Assembly (NCBI GenBank): GCA_020137815.1
Contig: CM035353.1
Coordinates: forward strand, 4,650,404 to 4,714,403
DNA from: Hormiphora californensis
Taxonomy: Eukaryota; Ctenophora; Tentaculata; Cydippida; Pleurobrachiidae
Length of the DNA stretch: 64,000 bases
Direction of reading: 5' to 3'
Position 1 is the first letter of the stretch, and each line of letters starts with the position of its first letter. This document shows positions 43,559-54,345 of this stretch, piece by piece. The notes under the pieces are model-generated. The model searched no databases and had not been told where the DNA came from. It saw only the letters and a list, made by a program, of their open reading frames with translations. The translations under genes were made by a program, and so were the position numbers.

Positions 43559-43741
43559 GTGAGGAATACTTCTTACTGTCACCCGTGTCACCAACAAGAT
43601 GGCAGGCGTCCATGCGAGAGCGACAGTTTGGATGGAAGTCTAGACGTCGACAAAGGTTCCGACAATTGGTATCTACACCACAAGATAGCAGTTATTCAGA
43701 TGGATTGGTCAATGAATTTTTCCGGACATGAAAACAATATG
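43559..43741 (+). CDS. HKIAVIQMDWSM exon, copy A
   Basis: It reads NTSYCHPCHQQDGRRPCESD, then NWYLHHKIAVIQMDWSMNFS before donor GTAAGT (GT at 43742). Copy B at 44826-44903 (HKIAVVQMDWSMIFFRTGKQ, donor GTAAGC) begins after an acceptor TTTTATCTACAG. The 5' third here is bounded by the minisatellite. Confidence 0.4.
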
Positions 43742-43948
43742 GTAAGTAAAATATAATTTATAGAAATCATGTGTGTGTGAGTAAGGTACTCTAGACACCA
43801 TGTGGTTCACAATTTGCCCTAACATGCGCATGCATGCCTAAGATATTAATTTTTTCGAGGCCACGCTATCGTTTTGCCGGATGTTTTATTGGGGGGGGGG
43901 GTGATATGTAACAATTCTTTTATTTATATGTATTCTTTTACTTTCACC

Positions 43949-44107
43949 ATGGGGTTGAGGGGGTACCATGTTTATGGGCAGACATGGACTCCAGTTGTTG
44001 GGGAATCATTGGGCTTTGTAAGGGAACCTGCTAACCCCCACGACTGCAGTGGCAGGTTGGACAGATCTTCAAGGACAAATGGCAGAAAAGATCCTGAATT
44101 TCGATAG
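43949..44107 (+). CDS. HIRAN-like N-terminal exon
   Basis: Starting at ATG 43949 the frame reads MGLRGYHVYGQTWTPVVGES, LGFVREPANPHDCSG and ends FR, TAG. 'GYHVY...WtP.vGE.l...rEp.NphD' is the hallmark of the HIRAN-like domain common in invertebrates. HIRAN folds bind DNA 3' ends in some helicases (established knowledge). It lies 110 bases before HIRAN-like C-terminal exon copy 2, so the two could be joined by splicing. Confidence 0.55.
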   Translation: MGLRGYHVYGQTWTPVVGESLGFVREPANPHDCSGRLDRSSRTNGRKDPEFR

Positions 44108-44204
44108 CTTTCTCAACGAATTTTATTAACTAATTTCCACTAATTTTAATTATTTAAAAAAAATCAAGTTCAAGAAAAAGTTCATAGCTAACTGAAAGAC
44201 GTGG

Positions 44205-44423
44205 TTGTATGCAGTACGCCTGAGGGTACAGGGTACTCAGTATAACGGTGTACCCTCTCTATTTGGGAAGAGTACGACGTTTCGAGAAAGAAAGGGATTG
44301 AATATAATATGTAACTTGCAGCTCACATCGAGGGGCTTGATTACAAAGGAATATCCCGGGATTGATGTGCTCTGCACTGGGTCTCCCACATTCTCCAACA
44401 AGTTGGGACAGCACTTATTCTGA
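44205..44423 (+). CDS. HIRAN-like C-terminal exon, copy 2
   Basis: Same product as copy 1: RVQGTQYNGVPSLFGKSTTF, GLITKEYPGIDVLCTGSPTF, ending KLGQHLF and TGA. The acceptor here is ATGCAG (exon from 44215). Compared with copy 1 it has three extra bases (one codon). Confidence 0.5.
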   Translation: MYAVRLRVQGTQYNGVPSLFGKSTTFRERKGLNIICNLQLTSRGLITKEYPGIDVLCTGSPTFSNKLGQHLF

Positions 44424-44486
44424 TGAGATCCATAAGGCACTCGGGGGGGGGGGGGGGGTTCCGACGGTGCAGATTACAATTGAGCG

Positions 44487-44810
44487 ATGGCACCTACCAG
44501 GGACCCTAAAACTACCAGCATAATAATTATAGACGTTGATTGCTTCTTGGAACAGAGCAATATTATATCGGCAGTATCAACTACAAAGAGTGCTACATGT
44601 TCGATTACTGTTCGAACGAGGATTGGATGGAATCAAAACTGGTATTCTGCTCCAACTGCCATTATAAGTGTTTCCCGAGTGTTACTCAGGATATGTCAGA
44701 CAACCAGAAAATATGCAGAAATTTTCAGAACGGCCATGATTGTGGATTCGGAGGTTGCAGAGGGGTACACCGGATCACCTATGAAGTATTACTACCCATT
44801 CTAAGTACCA
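44487..44810 (+). CDS. CCCH zinc-finger exon, copy 2
   Basis: Matches copy 1 nearly base for base, with a one-codon insertion (CSNCHYKCFPSVTQ). The CCCH residues are intact. Donor GTAAGT follows at 44811, then the HKIAVVQ exon at 44826, which would require a skipped or very short intron, so exon order is rearranged. Confidence 0.5.
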
Positions 44811-44983
44811 GTAAGTTCATTCTGGGATTTTATCTACAGCATAAGATAGCAGTAGTACAAATGGACTGGAGTATGATTTTTTTCCGGACAGGAAAACAAT
44901 ATGGTAAGCAAAATATAGTTCATAGAAAATGAGATATTGAAAGTTTATAGCTAACTGAAAGACGTGGTTGTACGCAGGTTGAG

Positions 44984-45204
44984 TACGTCTGAGGGTACAG
45001 TACAGTCTACCCACCTGTCACCGTGTACCCTCTCTTTTTGGGAAGAGTACGACGTTTCGAGAAAGAAAGGGATTGAATATAATATGTAACTGTAACTTGC
45101 AGCTCACATCGAGGGGCTTGATTATAAAGGAATATCCCGGGATGGATGTGCTCTGCACTGGGTCTCCCACCTTCTCTAACAAGTTGGGACAGCACTTATT
45201 CTGA
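44984..45204 (+). CDS. HIRAN-like C-terminal exon, copy 3
   Basis: Reads NIICNCNLQLTSRGLIIKEY, PGMDVLCTGSPTFSNKLGQ and LF, TGA. It carries a 6-base tandem duplication (CN repeated) that keeps the frame. Confidence 0.45.
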
Positions 45205-45292
45205 CATGAGATCCATAAGGCACTCGGGGAGGGGGGGGGGCTGAAAACAGGCTAAGAACCCACCAACGGTGCAGATTACAATTAATTGAGCG

Positions 45293-45648
45293 ATGGCACC
45301 TACCAGGGACCCTAAAACTACCAGCATAATAATTATAGACGTTGATTGCTTCTTGGAACAGAGCAATATTATATCGGCAGTATCAACTACAAAGAGTGCT
45401 ACATGTTCGATTACTTTTCGAACGAGGATTGGATGGACTAACACACTCACTATTAGGTTGTTAGATCTTTTCCGGCTGTGGAAGAACCCTCAAAACTGGT
45501 ATTCTGCTCCAACTGCCATGAGTGCTTCCCGTTCGCCAACGTACCTGATTATTGTGCCAACGAGGATTGTTTAAATCCTCAATCGAGCGAGCAAATGCTG
45601 CTATCAGAGCAGAAAATATACTATACGTCACTGGAAACCCCATAACGA
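45293..45648 (+). pseudogene. CCCH-type exon, copy 3, rearranged
   Basis: The start equals copies 1-2 up to NEDWMD. A 60-base insertion (45431-45490) follows, after which SKLVFCSNCHECFPFANVPD, YCANEDCLNPQSSEQMLL resumes but without the CCCH finger. It shows a mosaic of the two Cys-pair segments. Confidence 0.45.
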
Positions 45649-45711
45649 GAATTACTCGAAGCTTCGGTAAACTTTTAGGAATCATAATTTTTACTAATCA
45701 ATATATGTATC

Positions 45712-45780
45712 ATGGAAGACTTAACCATCAGAGTGTGTGCTAAGTGTCGCAGCACTTGGTCAAATCGCTGCCCAATATAA
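45712..45780 (+). CDS. Short Cys-rich exon
   Basis: MEDLTIRVCAKCRSTWSNRC, PI and stop. CxxC spacing recalls the CSNCH segments upstream. A later coding-like stretch (45850-45935) is Gln-rich (AQEQKQTQQS). Low support. Confidence 0.25.
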   Translation: MEDLTIRVCAKCRSTWSNRCPI

Positions 45781-46106
45781 TGGGAATGCTATCTTGACTG
45801 TTATCTTACTTCAGTTGTCGGTAGTTTAGATGATCAGCAATTCAAGCAAGCCAAGCATGCCCAGGAGCAAAAGCAGACCCAGCAGTCCAGGCGGGCCCAT
45901 CAGCAAAAGATGAACCATTTTACAAAAACATCACCGGTGAGTTCTTTCTACGTATAAGTAAGCATATTAAGACTATGAAATATGGACAAATTATTAAATT
46001 GGATTACATAGGATTAGCACCGTGTATAACTATGTGACGGAGCTTCTAGAATTGAAGGCTTGGTCTTATCACATAACACCTATCTCTAGCTTTTCTACAC
46101 CAACCT

Positions 46107-46620
46107 TTGTACACATTACGTATCGCTATTAACTACTCTCACACTCTTTCTCAGGAACCACGGGCTGTGGGAGTACATGTTGGAATTGGATGGGGTGAAG
46201 AAACCCACCCTCAAGACAACAAAGGACATGAAATTTGTTCAACGAGATGTAATGCAGATGCACAACTAGTAACTACCAGTTCTTCCTCGAGGCACTCAAA
46301 GAGATATCGATACAGGGAGCTAGTACAAGAAAACTGGATGGCTCCCTATACGAGCAGCCGAGTACCATTGGTCACCCTGGTGCTCAACACAGATGGAGTG
46401 GAATTCACCGCGAGCACTTCCAAATCGCACTACCCGGTGTTACTTGCGGTGAATAAGCTGCCACCTGGGCTAAGGGGAAAGCTGCTTGTCTCTGATGCTG
46501 TTAACCAAAACAGCATTGGAGAAGTTCGATGAGAGGCTGCTAAAGTTACTGGTGAAGGACCTCAACGAGTTGTTCACCAACGGCGTAATATTTAAAGTAC
46601 AAATGATTTTGTAATTTGTA
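46107..46620 (+). pseudogene. CACTA/EnSpm-like transposase fragment, copy 2
   Basis: SSRVPLVTLVLNTDGVEFTA, HYPVLLAVNKLPPGLRGKLL, then a one-base frameshift and KTALEKFDERLLKLLVKDLN, ELFTNGV. It aligns well with copy 1 at 12194 (IDGVECAAS...LYPLMLAVNELPP). The frameshift after KLLV and lack of catalytic N-terminal motifs make it inactive. Confidence 0.55.
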
Positions 46621-46726
46621 TTAATACCGAAATAATATGTATCATATTTACAAAACAGCACCGAAGAAATTCTTTCTACGTTAGCATAAGATTATGAAAT
46701 ATAGACGAACTATTAAATAGGATTAG

Positions 46727-48247
46727 CACCGTGTATAACTCTGTGACGGAGCTGAAGGAGCGGCTTCGAGAATTGAAGGACAACGTCAGCTTAACATTGA
46801 TACTGGAGGAGTTCCGTAAACAGTGTGGAAATCCTAGTGTTGACCCTGCTGACAGGTGAGATATGGTCAATGTTATTTTTGTCTGGTTCGTTTTTGACTT
46901 CGAAAAATGGACACTTTTACATTTAGTCATTTTTGGACAACTAAATAATGCCAAATTAACGAAATATTCCGAATTTATTAATAAAAATGTATAATAATCG
47001 CTTTTACAACTCTAAAATTTGAATAACTCATTTCGTGAGGTGCCGGTGATATAGTTTGCAAAAGCATGTGCTGTTCCGTCAATTTTTAATAATTTTTCCT
47101 AAAATTTTCGAAAATATGCTGAAAAATGTCCAATATATACACCTATTAAAATATGTAAGCAAACTTACTCAATCTATGAGGTGCGAACGGTGTTTAAAGT
47201 TACACTGTATACTTACATCTACTTTTAAGCCTGTAGCACCTCACGTTTCACGACTTTTCCTAGCTAGATACTTGCAGTAGACTCAAAACCATCATTTGTA
47301 CCAAAAAAGTTCCAAAAATTTTGCTCAATGAGTGAGGTGCACCCAAAAAACGGTATTTTCTTCAAACGCTAATTGCACCTCACTCAGTGAGTATATAGTT
47401 CTAAAAGTGGCCTTAATTTGCTCATCTGACATCCCCAAACACTACCTAATCGACTCCAATGTCATTACTCAACCTGTGAGGTGCCCTGGAGAAGTAGGTA
47501 AAATATGTCATTTTTCAAAGGTCTGCACCTCACTCGCTGAGTAATTTTTAGATTAAATTTTAGGTTAATCAGGGGGGAAATTGTCCAATCTTGCTATATA
47601 CCAAGTTTCAAATCATTATTCACTCATTTGACCCCTGAAGAGTAAACTTTTAGCTCTAAAAACGGCTTGCACCTCACTAAATGAGTAAAATTGTCTTAGC
47701 TTTTCACCTCATCTGATGAGTTAGAAATCAATCTAGCTTTTCCGAAAATTTCGAGATTTTTGCTCAAACAGTATTCCTGTAAATCAAGAGCACCTCACGT
47801 GGGCACCTCACGGGATATTTCAGTGTCTAGCACCTCACTGGATTGAGCTAGAGACATCGCGTTTTCACAATAATGAAGTTTTGACAATTTTTCAATTTTT
47901 TGAGGTGCTGAGTAAAACCTTGGGGGTTGTAGCCTATTTACTATAGCTCGATGGAAAATTTTGGTCGGCGAGCCAGACAAAAATAACATTGACCATATAT
48001 CTTAGATAATAGAATTGGTTTGTAAGAGTCTACTAGACCGTCCAGTCTCTACTGTAGACAAATTAATAAATTTCCAGCCGAAAATGTGGTCCAGAACACA
48101 CTATCAATAATAATTGTTAGTTATGAAATATTGATTAAGTTTCCGCCTCTCTCTAGGCCTGAGAGACGCCCGGATACAGAAGTAACCTGCAACGCAGTTC
48201 CTCAATGCCCTAATCAAGGCAGCAGATCACTACTGGTTCAAAAATAA
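46727..48247 (+). CDS. Two exons spanning a transposon-bearing intron
   Basis: Exon A 46727-46855, after ATAGGATTAG, reads TVYNSVTELKERLRELKDNV, SLTLILEEFRKQCGNPSVDP and ends in phase 2 at GTGAG. Exon B 48157-48247, after CCGCCTCTCTCTAG, continues in phase as RPERRPDTEVTCNAVPQCPN and ends SLLVQK, TAA. Exon A is a likely coiled coil. The 1301-base intron is mostly the element at 46865-47994. A partial exon A copy lies at 46016-46060. Confidence 0.5.
46865..47994. mobile_element. TIR element with repeated GAGGTGC motifs, 1.13 kb
   Basis: Ends GGTCAATGTTATTTTTGTCT and inverse, bounded by ATAT on both sides (46861-46864, 47995-47998). GAGGTGC or GCACCTC occurs more than a dozen times across the interior, often next to GAGTAA/TTACTC. 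No transposase. It starts five bases into a predicted intron. Confidence 0.75.
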
Positions 48248-48591
48248 TCACTGGAGGGATGAGGCAGCTGAAATAAAAATCATTTCGATTAAAAGCAGCA
48301 GCAGTTTTAGGATTTATTGCCAATGGCGACGTACTTGTAACAGGTCGAGGGAGTGTTCCACTGCACAAGCATCGGTTCACTCATGAACACAATAATATTT
48401 AAATCATTATACAGTATTTGGATATGGAGGAGAGGTGGAGGAGGGAGGTGACGAGATATGGGAGATTCTCAATTACAAACTTGTGTAGGAAAACAATGAT
48501 TAGTAAATGTGAATAAATTCAGTTTCCAATATCGCAATCTCATTTCGACGATAATGACACTTTTGAAAAACACAATAACTTCGTAATTAGG

Positions 48592-48837
48592 ATGTTCGGA
48601 CGACAACTACTGCAGGAAGTAGTTCAAATGGATCGAGAGGTGGAGGAGGAAGGGCAAGGGGAAGAGGGCGGCGAGAAGAAGGCCAGGGGAAGGAGGTTGT
48701 ATTTGGTTGGGATAAAAGCTGTAGTAGCAATCATAAGCATATTGATTGGTAAGTAAAGCCGGGAACAATTCCGATCAACTTCGATGGAACCAACAATATT
48801 TTTTGTAGGTTATGTCTTCTCCTTCCTCTTCTCCTGA
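48592..48837 (+). CDS. Small tail-anchored membrane protein, two exons, 61 aa
   Basis: Exon 1 48592-48748 gives MFGRQLLQEVVQMDREVEEE, then a Gly/Glu-rich and KKARGRR stretch and LYLVGIKAVVAIISILI, ending in phase 1 before GTAAGTAAAG. A 60-base intron ends TTTTTTGTAG. Exon 2 48809-48837 adds GYVFSFLFS and TGA, extending one hydrophobic segment. Without splicing the frame stops at once, so the membrane tail needs the splice. The basic residues before the segment suit a cytosolic N-terminus. An alternative ATG frame over exon 2 (48812-48997, MSSPSSSPEKKSM) exists. Confidence 0.45.
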
Positions 48838-49359
48838 GAAGAAGAGTATGTCTTTCCCTGACCTTGAAAGCCTACCAAGTGGTCAGGTAACTGAACACCA
48901 GGTAATCGGTTGGCTGAAATTCCGGATTTTTATGAACGTGAATAGAGTCGGCGAAAGTCGTGTAATATCGGTGGCAGCCAAAGACCTTGCAAACTGACAC
49001 TTTGGTTCGTCTGATTTCCAGGCTATTAGATTAGAGTGTGTCTGATAGCACTAAGAGGTACCCGAGTGAAAATACATCACAACACCATAAACAATGTGGA
49101 CCTTAACCTCATTTGAACGTTTGTTAGGGTTCCCTAGCTTATTTTAGAGTTTATTTTGTACAATGTGTAGGCGTGAAGATTTAAATATAATACTATACTT
49201 CAAACAGCAATCCGACAATACCGGGTTCCATAATGGATACGAGGGTACTCTCGACACTCCGGTGTTGTTCCACTTTGTAGGTGAAAACTCTGACCAATCG
49301 TGGTGTGCGTTTATTATCTGAGACCCCGGTGTCGGCTTGTTGTTTCTCATTAGATTAGG

Positions 49360-49686
49360 ATGCTAAAAAGGCTCCTACAGACCGCAATAGACATTGATGG
49401 AGTAGACGAATTGGTCACGTTCGCAAGGTGGATGACGGTGGAAAACAGCCACACTTATTCACTTCTTCAGTTGCTTCATCACAACCAGCTCAACAAGCGG
49501 GGATCTATTGAAGGAAACCACCGAGCTATGAAGAAAGGGAGGAAGTGGATTGACCACAGAACGGCAATGATAGAGGAAGTGACTAGAAGGCAAATGCAGA
49601 CTTCACTCAAAGGAATCCATCAACGCAGCGGAAACCAAAGCAATGATGTTAGCAGCGGAGGACACACTACGATGTTTGGAACATAA
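49360..49686 (+). CDS. Hypothetical protein, MLKRLLQ family, 108 aa
   Basis: It follows an acceptor ATTAGATTAG and begins MLKRLLQTAIDIDGVDELVT, then basic helical text (NHRAMKKGRKWIDHRTAMIE). The start resembles exon 1 of the RGG gene (MLKQMLKMAFQIDG) and of the gene at 48592. The last codons lie inside a 0.68 kb duplicated block, so the present stop may be a rearrangement product. Confidence 0.4.
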   Translation: MLKRLLQTAIDIDGVDELVTFARWMTVENSHTYSLLQLLHHNQLNKRGSIEGNHRAMKKGRKWIDHRTAMIEEVTRRQMQTSLKGIHQRSGNQSNDVSSGGHTTMFGT

Positions 49687-50346
49687 CTCCCAAATCACAT
49701 CGGTGTATAATCGTCGGGAATTTGAATTTGAATCTGTATTACCACTCCTCCGACGAATTACCAATTATACACTCCCTACTTAAGTTTCATAACATAAACC
49801 AAAATTAGATTTTCATTGTAATATGGCAGCCGGAAAGATATGTACAACTAAACCACTTGTTCAACTTATGACTAGTATCTTTATGTTAGTATATCGTACT
49901 AAAGTACATCATGAGTAGAGCACTCTCCGGGACAAGGACCATCAACAATAGATCGTACAATATGTGCAACAAAAAGAGAAGTATTTTTGTAAATATTTCT
50001 ACATATTGGATTTGTAAAACTATAGATTCGTGTGTGAGTATGCTAGAATCTAGATTATAAGGATAATAATAGTAAGGCTAAAATTTAACTGGCCATGAAG
50101 GCCCTAACACGTCTCGACCGGCAAAATTGATGAACCGTTAAAAATGGAACTCACTTTAAGTTTCTGGAAAGACTTCTACACCGCTGTTTCCAGATTACGG
50201 ATGTGCTCTACACAGTGTCTAGAGCACGTCCGTAGTACGTGTGTGGCTGAATATAAGAACAGCAAACAAATTGGTTGAAACCCAGATGGGAAAGTTGGCA
50301 GCACTATAATAAGATACGGACCAAATGTACGATGAGATGATTCAGG
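49664..50346 (+). repeat. Segmental duplication, copy 1 (683 bp)
   Basis: ACGATGTTTGGAACATAACT to ACGATGAGATGATTCAGGGG is repeated at 53418-54090 with very few differences (one 7-base gap near 50050). No inverted ends. It includes AACACGTCTCGACCGGC, also found at 56598, and a TGCTCTACACAGTGTCTAGA hairpin. Possible unclassified mobile unit. Confidence 0.9.
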
Positions 50347-50649
50347 GGGGGGGGGTTCCAACCTATTTTTTTGTACGGTTTTGTACGGTTTTGTACGGAC
50401 CATACATAAAAGTATCCGAAATTCCTGTTTTTTTCCATACAAACAATACAAAAAAATACAAAAAAATAATGAAGGATGTGGGTGCCTGATAAAAGTATAA
50501 ATAATACATAGCTGGGTTCCGTTTATGTTCATGTACCATCTATCATATATATGAACGTTTTTAGTTCCATTGTCATCCATTTTCCTGCAAAAAATTACAT
50601 ACTAAAAAAGTGTGTAAAAGTACACGTTTTTGAAATTCTAAAAAAACGA

Positions 50650-51300
50650 AATCATTGATTCAGATTACCGTTACGATTACGAGAAAATTTTATCAGTTGG
50701 AGATCACTTTCTCGGTACTAATTTCGATTCGGGATAATTTTCTCGGTAAAAATTGCGATTTGGGGAAATTTTTCGCTTAGAAAATACGATTCGAGAAATT
50801 TTTTCGGTAAGAAATTGGGATTCGGGGAAATATCTCGCTTAGAAAATACGATTCGAAAAAATTTTCTCGGTAAGAAATTGCGATGCTAGGAAATTTCTCG
50901 CTTAGAAAATACGATTCGAGAAAAATTTTCTCGGTAAGAAATTGCGATTCGGGGAAATTTCTCGCTTAGAAAATACGATTCGAGAAAAATTTTCTCGGTA
51001 ACAAATTTCGATTCGAGGAAATTTCTCGCTTAGAAAATACGTTTCGAGAAAATTTTCTCGGTAAGAAATTGCGATTCGGGGAAATTTCTCGCTTAGAAAA
51101 TACGATTCAAGAAAATTTTCTCGTAAAGAAATTGCGATTTGGGGAAATTTCTCGCTTAGAAAATACGATTCGAAAAAATTTCTCGGTAAGAAATTGCGAT
51201 TCGGGAAACTTTCTCTCGCTTAGAAATTGCGATTCGATAATACTTTCTTGGATAGAAAGTTCGATTGAAGATTTCTCTTGATAATACATTGTCTTGGATA
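50650..51300 (+). repeat. 62-base satellite array
   Basis: About nine degenerate units, each holding ATTTCTCGCTTAGAAAATAC and a palindromic GAGAAAATTTTCTC followed by GGTAAGAAATTGCGATTCGG. The 70-76 codon frames over it are artefacts. Confidence 0.85.
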
Positions 51301-51484
51301 GCACTAATTTTTCTCCGGCCTTTAAACAATATTGCACACGTCCAAGTGATAGTCTGTCATGATCTTTCCTGGGAGATTAATTTGTTGTGAGAGGAATAGA
51401 GAAGATCAAGGGGAGAGAGAGGGGGGCCGGGGCGGGGGGGAATGATATCACTCCGTCTTTGTAGTGCACCACCCCACCTCTTCT

Positions 51485-51671
51485 GAACGGTAAGCGATAA
51501 GTGTTGCCTTGATTTGGACACAATTTTTTACAGTTTTGGTCATAACTCATCCATTTCTAGGCCAAATTGCAAAATCCTGGCCCCAACATTCTGCAATTTG
51601 GCCAAGAAATAGATGAGTTATGACCAAAACTGTAAAAAATTGTGTCCAAATCAAGGCAACCCTTACCGTTC
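51485..51671. mobile_element. Short palindromic MITE, 187 bp
   Basis: GAACGGTAAG...TTGCCTTGATTTGGAC and its inverse, arms of about 80 bases, unpaired centre of about 17 bases. TIR otherwise unclassified. Confidence 0.7.
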
Positions 51672-51819
51672 AAAACATAACTACAGGGTGGTTCAGAAAG
51701 ATGGAGCCACTTTGTGATAACTATTGTTTCGTTCTCCTATCTACTGTGTAATTTTCACGGTCTACTGATTAGAAAAAGAGGAGAAAGTGTCCCTGAGGAT
51801 TGCGATCACCTTTCTAATC

Positions 51820-51960
51820 ACCTTTACAATCCCTCAGAGGTCGGGAAAGTACCTTAATTCAACAATTAAGGCCAATTAGACCCAATTATACTCCATTGGG
51901 GCACTTTATCGACCTCTGGAAAATTGCTTACGTGATTCAGCGTATCTTAATTAGTCGAAA
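51820..51960. repeat. Diverged fragment of the giant foldback arm
   Basis: CCCTCAGAGGT.GGGAAA, GATTCAGCGTAT.TTAATTAGTCG match in order words from 24690-24760 of the foldback at 23783. Confidence 0.4.
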
Positions 51961-52339
51961 AAGTGCCCTCACATAAGCATCTATCATTTCCAGGTGAAAA
52001 GTTGCAAATGGGGTCATTATGTAATGAATGAGTTTCAGTTTTTACTCTCCAAGCTTCGTAAAAAGACCAAGTTTGGTCAGTCTGTGCGACTTGGTCAAAA
52101 TCTTGCCCACATATGGCCATGGTCAAGCTTGGGCAGTCTGTGCACACCCCAATAATTGTTATAAATGAGAGCGTTTTCTTACCAAATATGAAGAATACTG
52201 TAATCGATAGAGGGGTTTGAAACTGAATCCAACGTTAGCCATACCGATATCAGTGAAATGCCTGGGGAAGGAGCGAGGGTTAGAATTCACCCGAGAATCA
52301 AGAAATCGAGGGGAGGGTTACAAATTTACAAAATAAATC

Positions 52340-52580
52340 CATCCTCCATTCTCTCTCCACCATCTCAGCTCTCCATTTTTCTCTCTCTATTCTCTCTCTC
52401 TCTCTCTCTCTCTCTCAGCTCTCCATTTTTCTCACCCCATTCTCTCTCTACCCTCTCAGCTCTCCATTTTTCTCACCCCATTCTCTCTCCACCCTCTCAG
52501 CTCTCCATTTTTCTCTCTCTATTCTCTCTCCAGACTCCACCCTCCATTTTTCTCTCTCCACTCTCTCCACCCTCTTCATA
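52340..52580 (+). repeat. CT-rich minisatellite
   Basis: About six units of CTCAGCTCTCCATTTTTCTC with CACCCCATTCTCTCT spacers. Confidence 0.8.
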
Positions 52581-53417
52581 CTTTCTATGGCTCACATCAC
52601 AGGGTGAGATTGAACAAAGGGCTAGGCCCTATGCATATGCATGCATCATGTAGTGTCAGCAATAAATAAGAATAATTAGTCAGGAACATGAGACAAATAA
52701 ACATGTTCTTTCTTGTTACCTGGTAATAATGGTTGTTCATTGGGATACAGCAGAGGGGTGGACCACCGAACACACCGTTGACACTTGACTGTGGAATTCA
52801 CGGCATAACGTAATAACCGTAATAACCGTCTTTAGAGCCACCTCGATAGCCACAGGTACTCCTGCCTGAAAGGGTTAAGATTGTTACCAACAGGTATTCA
52901 TGAGGTCGACGGCCGAAGCACTAGCAGTGACAATTATCCTATCCAAAACCGAAAAAGCAACATTCGAGTTGCCCTGTTTTTAGCAAGAGACTGTCGTCAC
53001 TCGCCATGTTTGTGTTGAAAAATGTTTGTGTTGAAAAATTGGGTTCAAGTTCCAAATCAGAACTTTCTGGCGGCGCCAGAACCCATTTTGACAGTATGCT
53101 CAGATCGGATCGGCGATGCCAGACAGAATCAGAACGATTTTCATACCTGCTACGTCTTTTCAGAGATATAGTGGGCTCGCACAGTCTCACAGGGACAAAG
53201 AGCAAGGAGAGGACAACGCAACACATCTGATCAATGATCATGTCTGAAGAGAACAAAGGAACAACTGCGCGGGAAATGAGGAGAACAATGGGATCTCCTC
53301 ATCCAACGCGACATGTCAAATGTATAGTGGCCATGGCTTGATCGATTTCGCGAGATTTCGTGGACGCGCACTAGATTTGGTGCGCGCCACGCGACACTCA
53401 TTAAAAATTCGACTTTA

Positions 53418-54090
53418 CGATGTTTGGAACATAACTCCCAAATCACATCGGTGTATAATCGTCGGGAATTTGAATTTGAATCTGTATTACCACTCCTCCG
53501 ACGAATTACCAATTATACACTCCCTACTTAAGTTTCATAACATAAACCAAAATTAGATTTTCATTGTAATATGGCAGCCGGAAAGATATGTACAACTAAA
53601 CCACTTGTTCAACTTATGACTAGTATCTTTATGTTAGTATATCGTACTAAAGTACATCATGAGTAGAGCACTCTCCGGGACAAGGACCATCAACAATAGA
53701 TCGTACAATATGTGCAACAAAAAGAGAAGTATTTTTGTAAATATTTCTACATATTGGATTTGTAAAACTATAGATTCGTGTGTGAGTATGCTAGATTATA
53801 AGGATAATAATAGTAAGGCTAAAATTTAACTGGCCATGAAGGCCCTAACACGTCTCGACCGGCAAAATTGATGAACCGTTAAAAATGGAACTCACTTTAA
53901 GTTTCTGGAAAGACTTCTACACCGCTGTTTCCAGATTACAGATGTGCTCTACACAGTGTCTAGAGCACGTCCGTAGTACGTGTGTGGCTGAATATAAGAA
54001 CAGCAAACAAATTGGTTGAAACCCAGATGGGAAAGTTGGCAGCACTATAATAAGATACGGACCAAATGTACGATGAGATGATTCAGGGGA
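53418..54090 (+). repeat. Segmental duplication, copy 2
   Basis: Second copy of the 49664-50346 block in the same orientation, 3.75 kb downstream. It ends at GATTCAGGGG, where copy 1 continues into a G run and copy 2 into unrelated sequence. Confidence 0.9.
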
Positions 54091-54141
54091 TAACTTCCAA
54101 CGATATCTATTTCGATTCCCGGGGCGGCCGGTTGGTTTATA

Positions 54142-54345
54142 TTGCACGTGGAGATGGGTACAGCGGAAGGGTGGGTTATCAAAAAGCTAGTGACTAAAGA
54201 ACTGACTAACCGATTTGAGAGTCTCAGTGAGCTAACATTCTTGAACCTGCTAGACAGAAAGGAGAACAATGAGCCGCTGGTTGATGCGCTGATGTCCTCA
54301 CCATACGGGCATCTTTTTGAGAAGGGTAGATTGCTATCGGACTAG
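54142..54345 (+). pseudogene. Helical segment upstream of the hAT remnant
   Basis: Frame MGTAEGWVIKKLVTKELTNR, SELTFLNLLDRKENNEPLVD, ending RLLSD and TAG. It may be the central helical part of the hAT transposase remnant that follows, or an independent exon. Not recognised by itself. Confidence 0.3.

Noticed and set aside
42989-43597. 202-codon minus-strand frame
   Set aside because: Translation of the 30-base minisatellite. No unique sequence.
51684-51730. CAGGGTGGTTCAGAAAGATG as the end of a mariner-like element
   Set aside because: It resembles some transposon ends, but no inverted partner or TA pair was found in the following 600 bases.
53006-53256. Overlapping plus and minus frames of 74 and 105 codons
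   Set aside because: Neither shows a motif, splice site or duplicate, and composition does not favour either strand.
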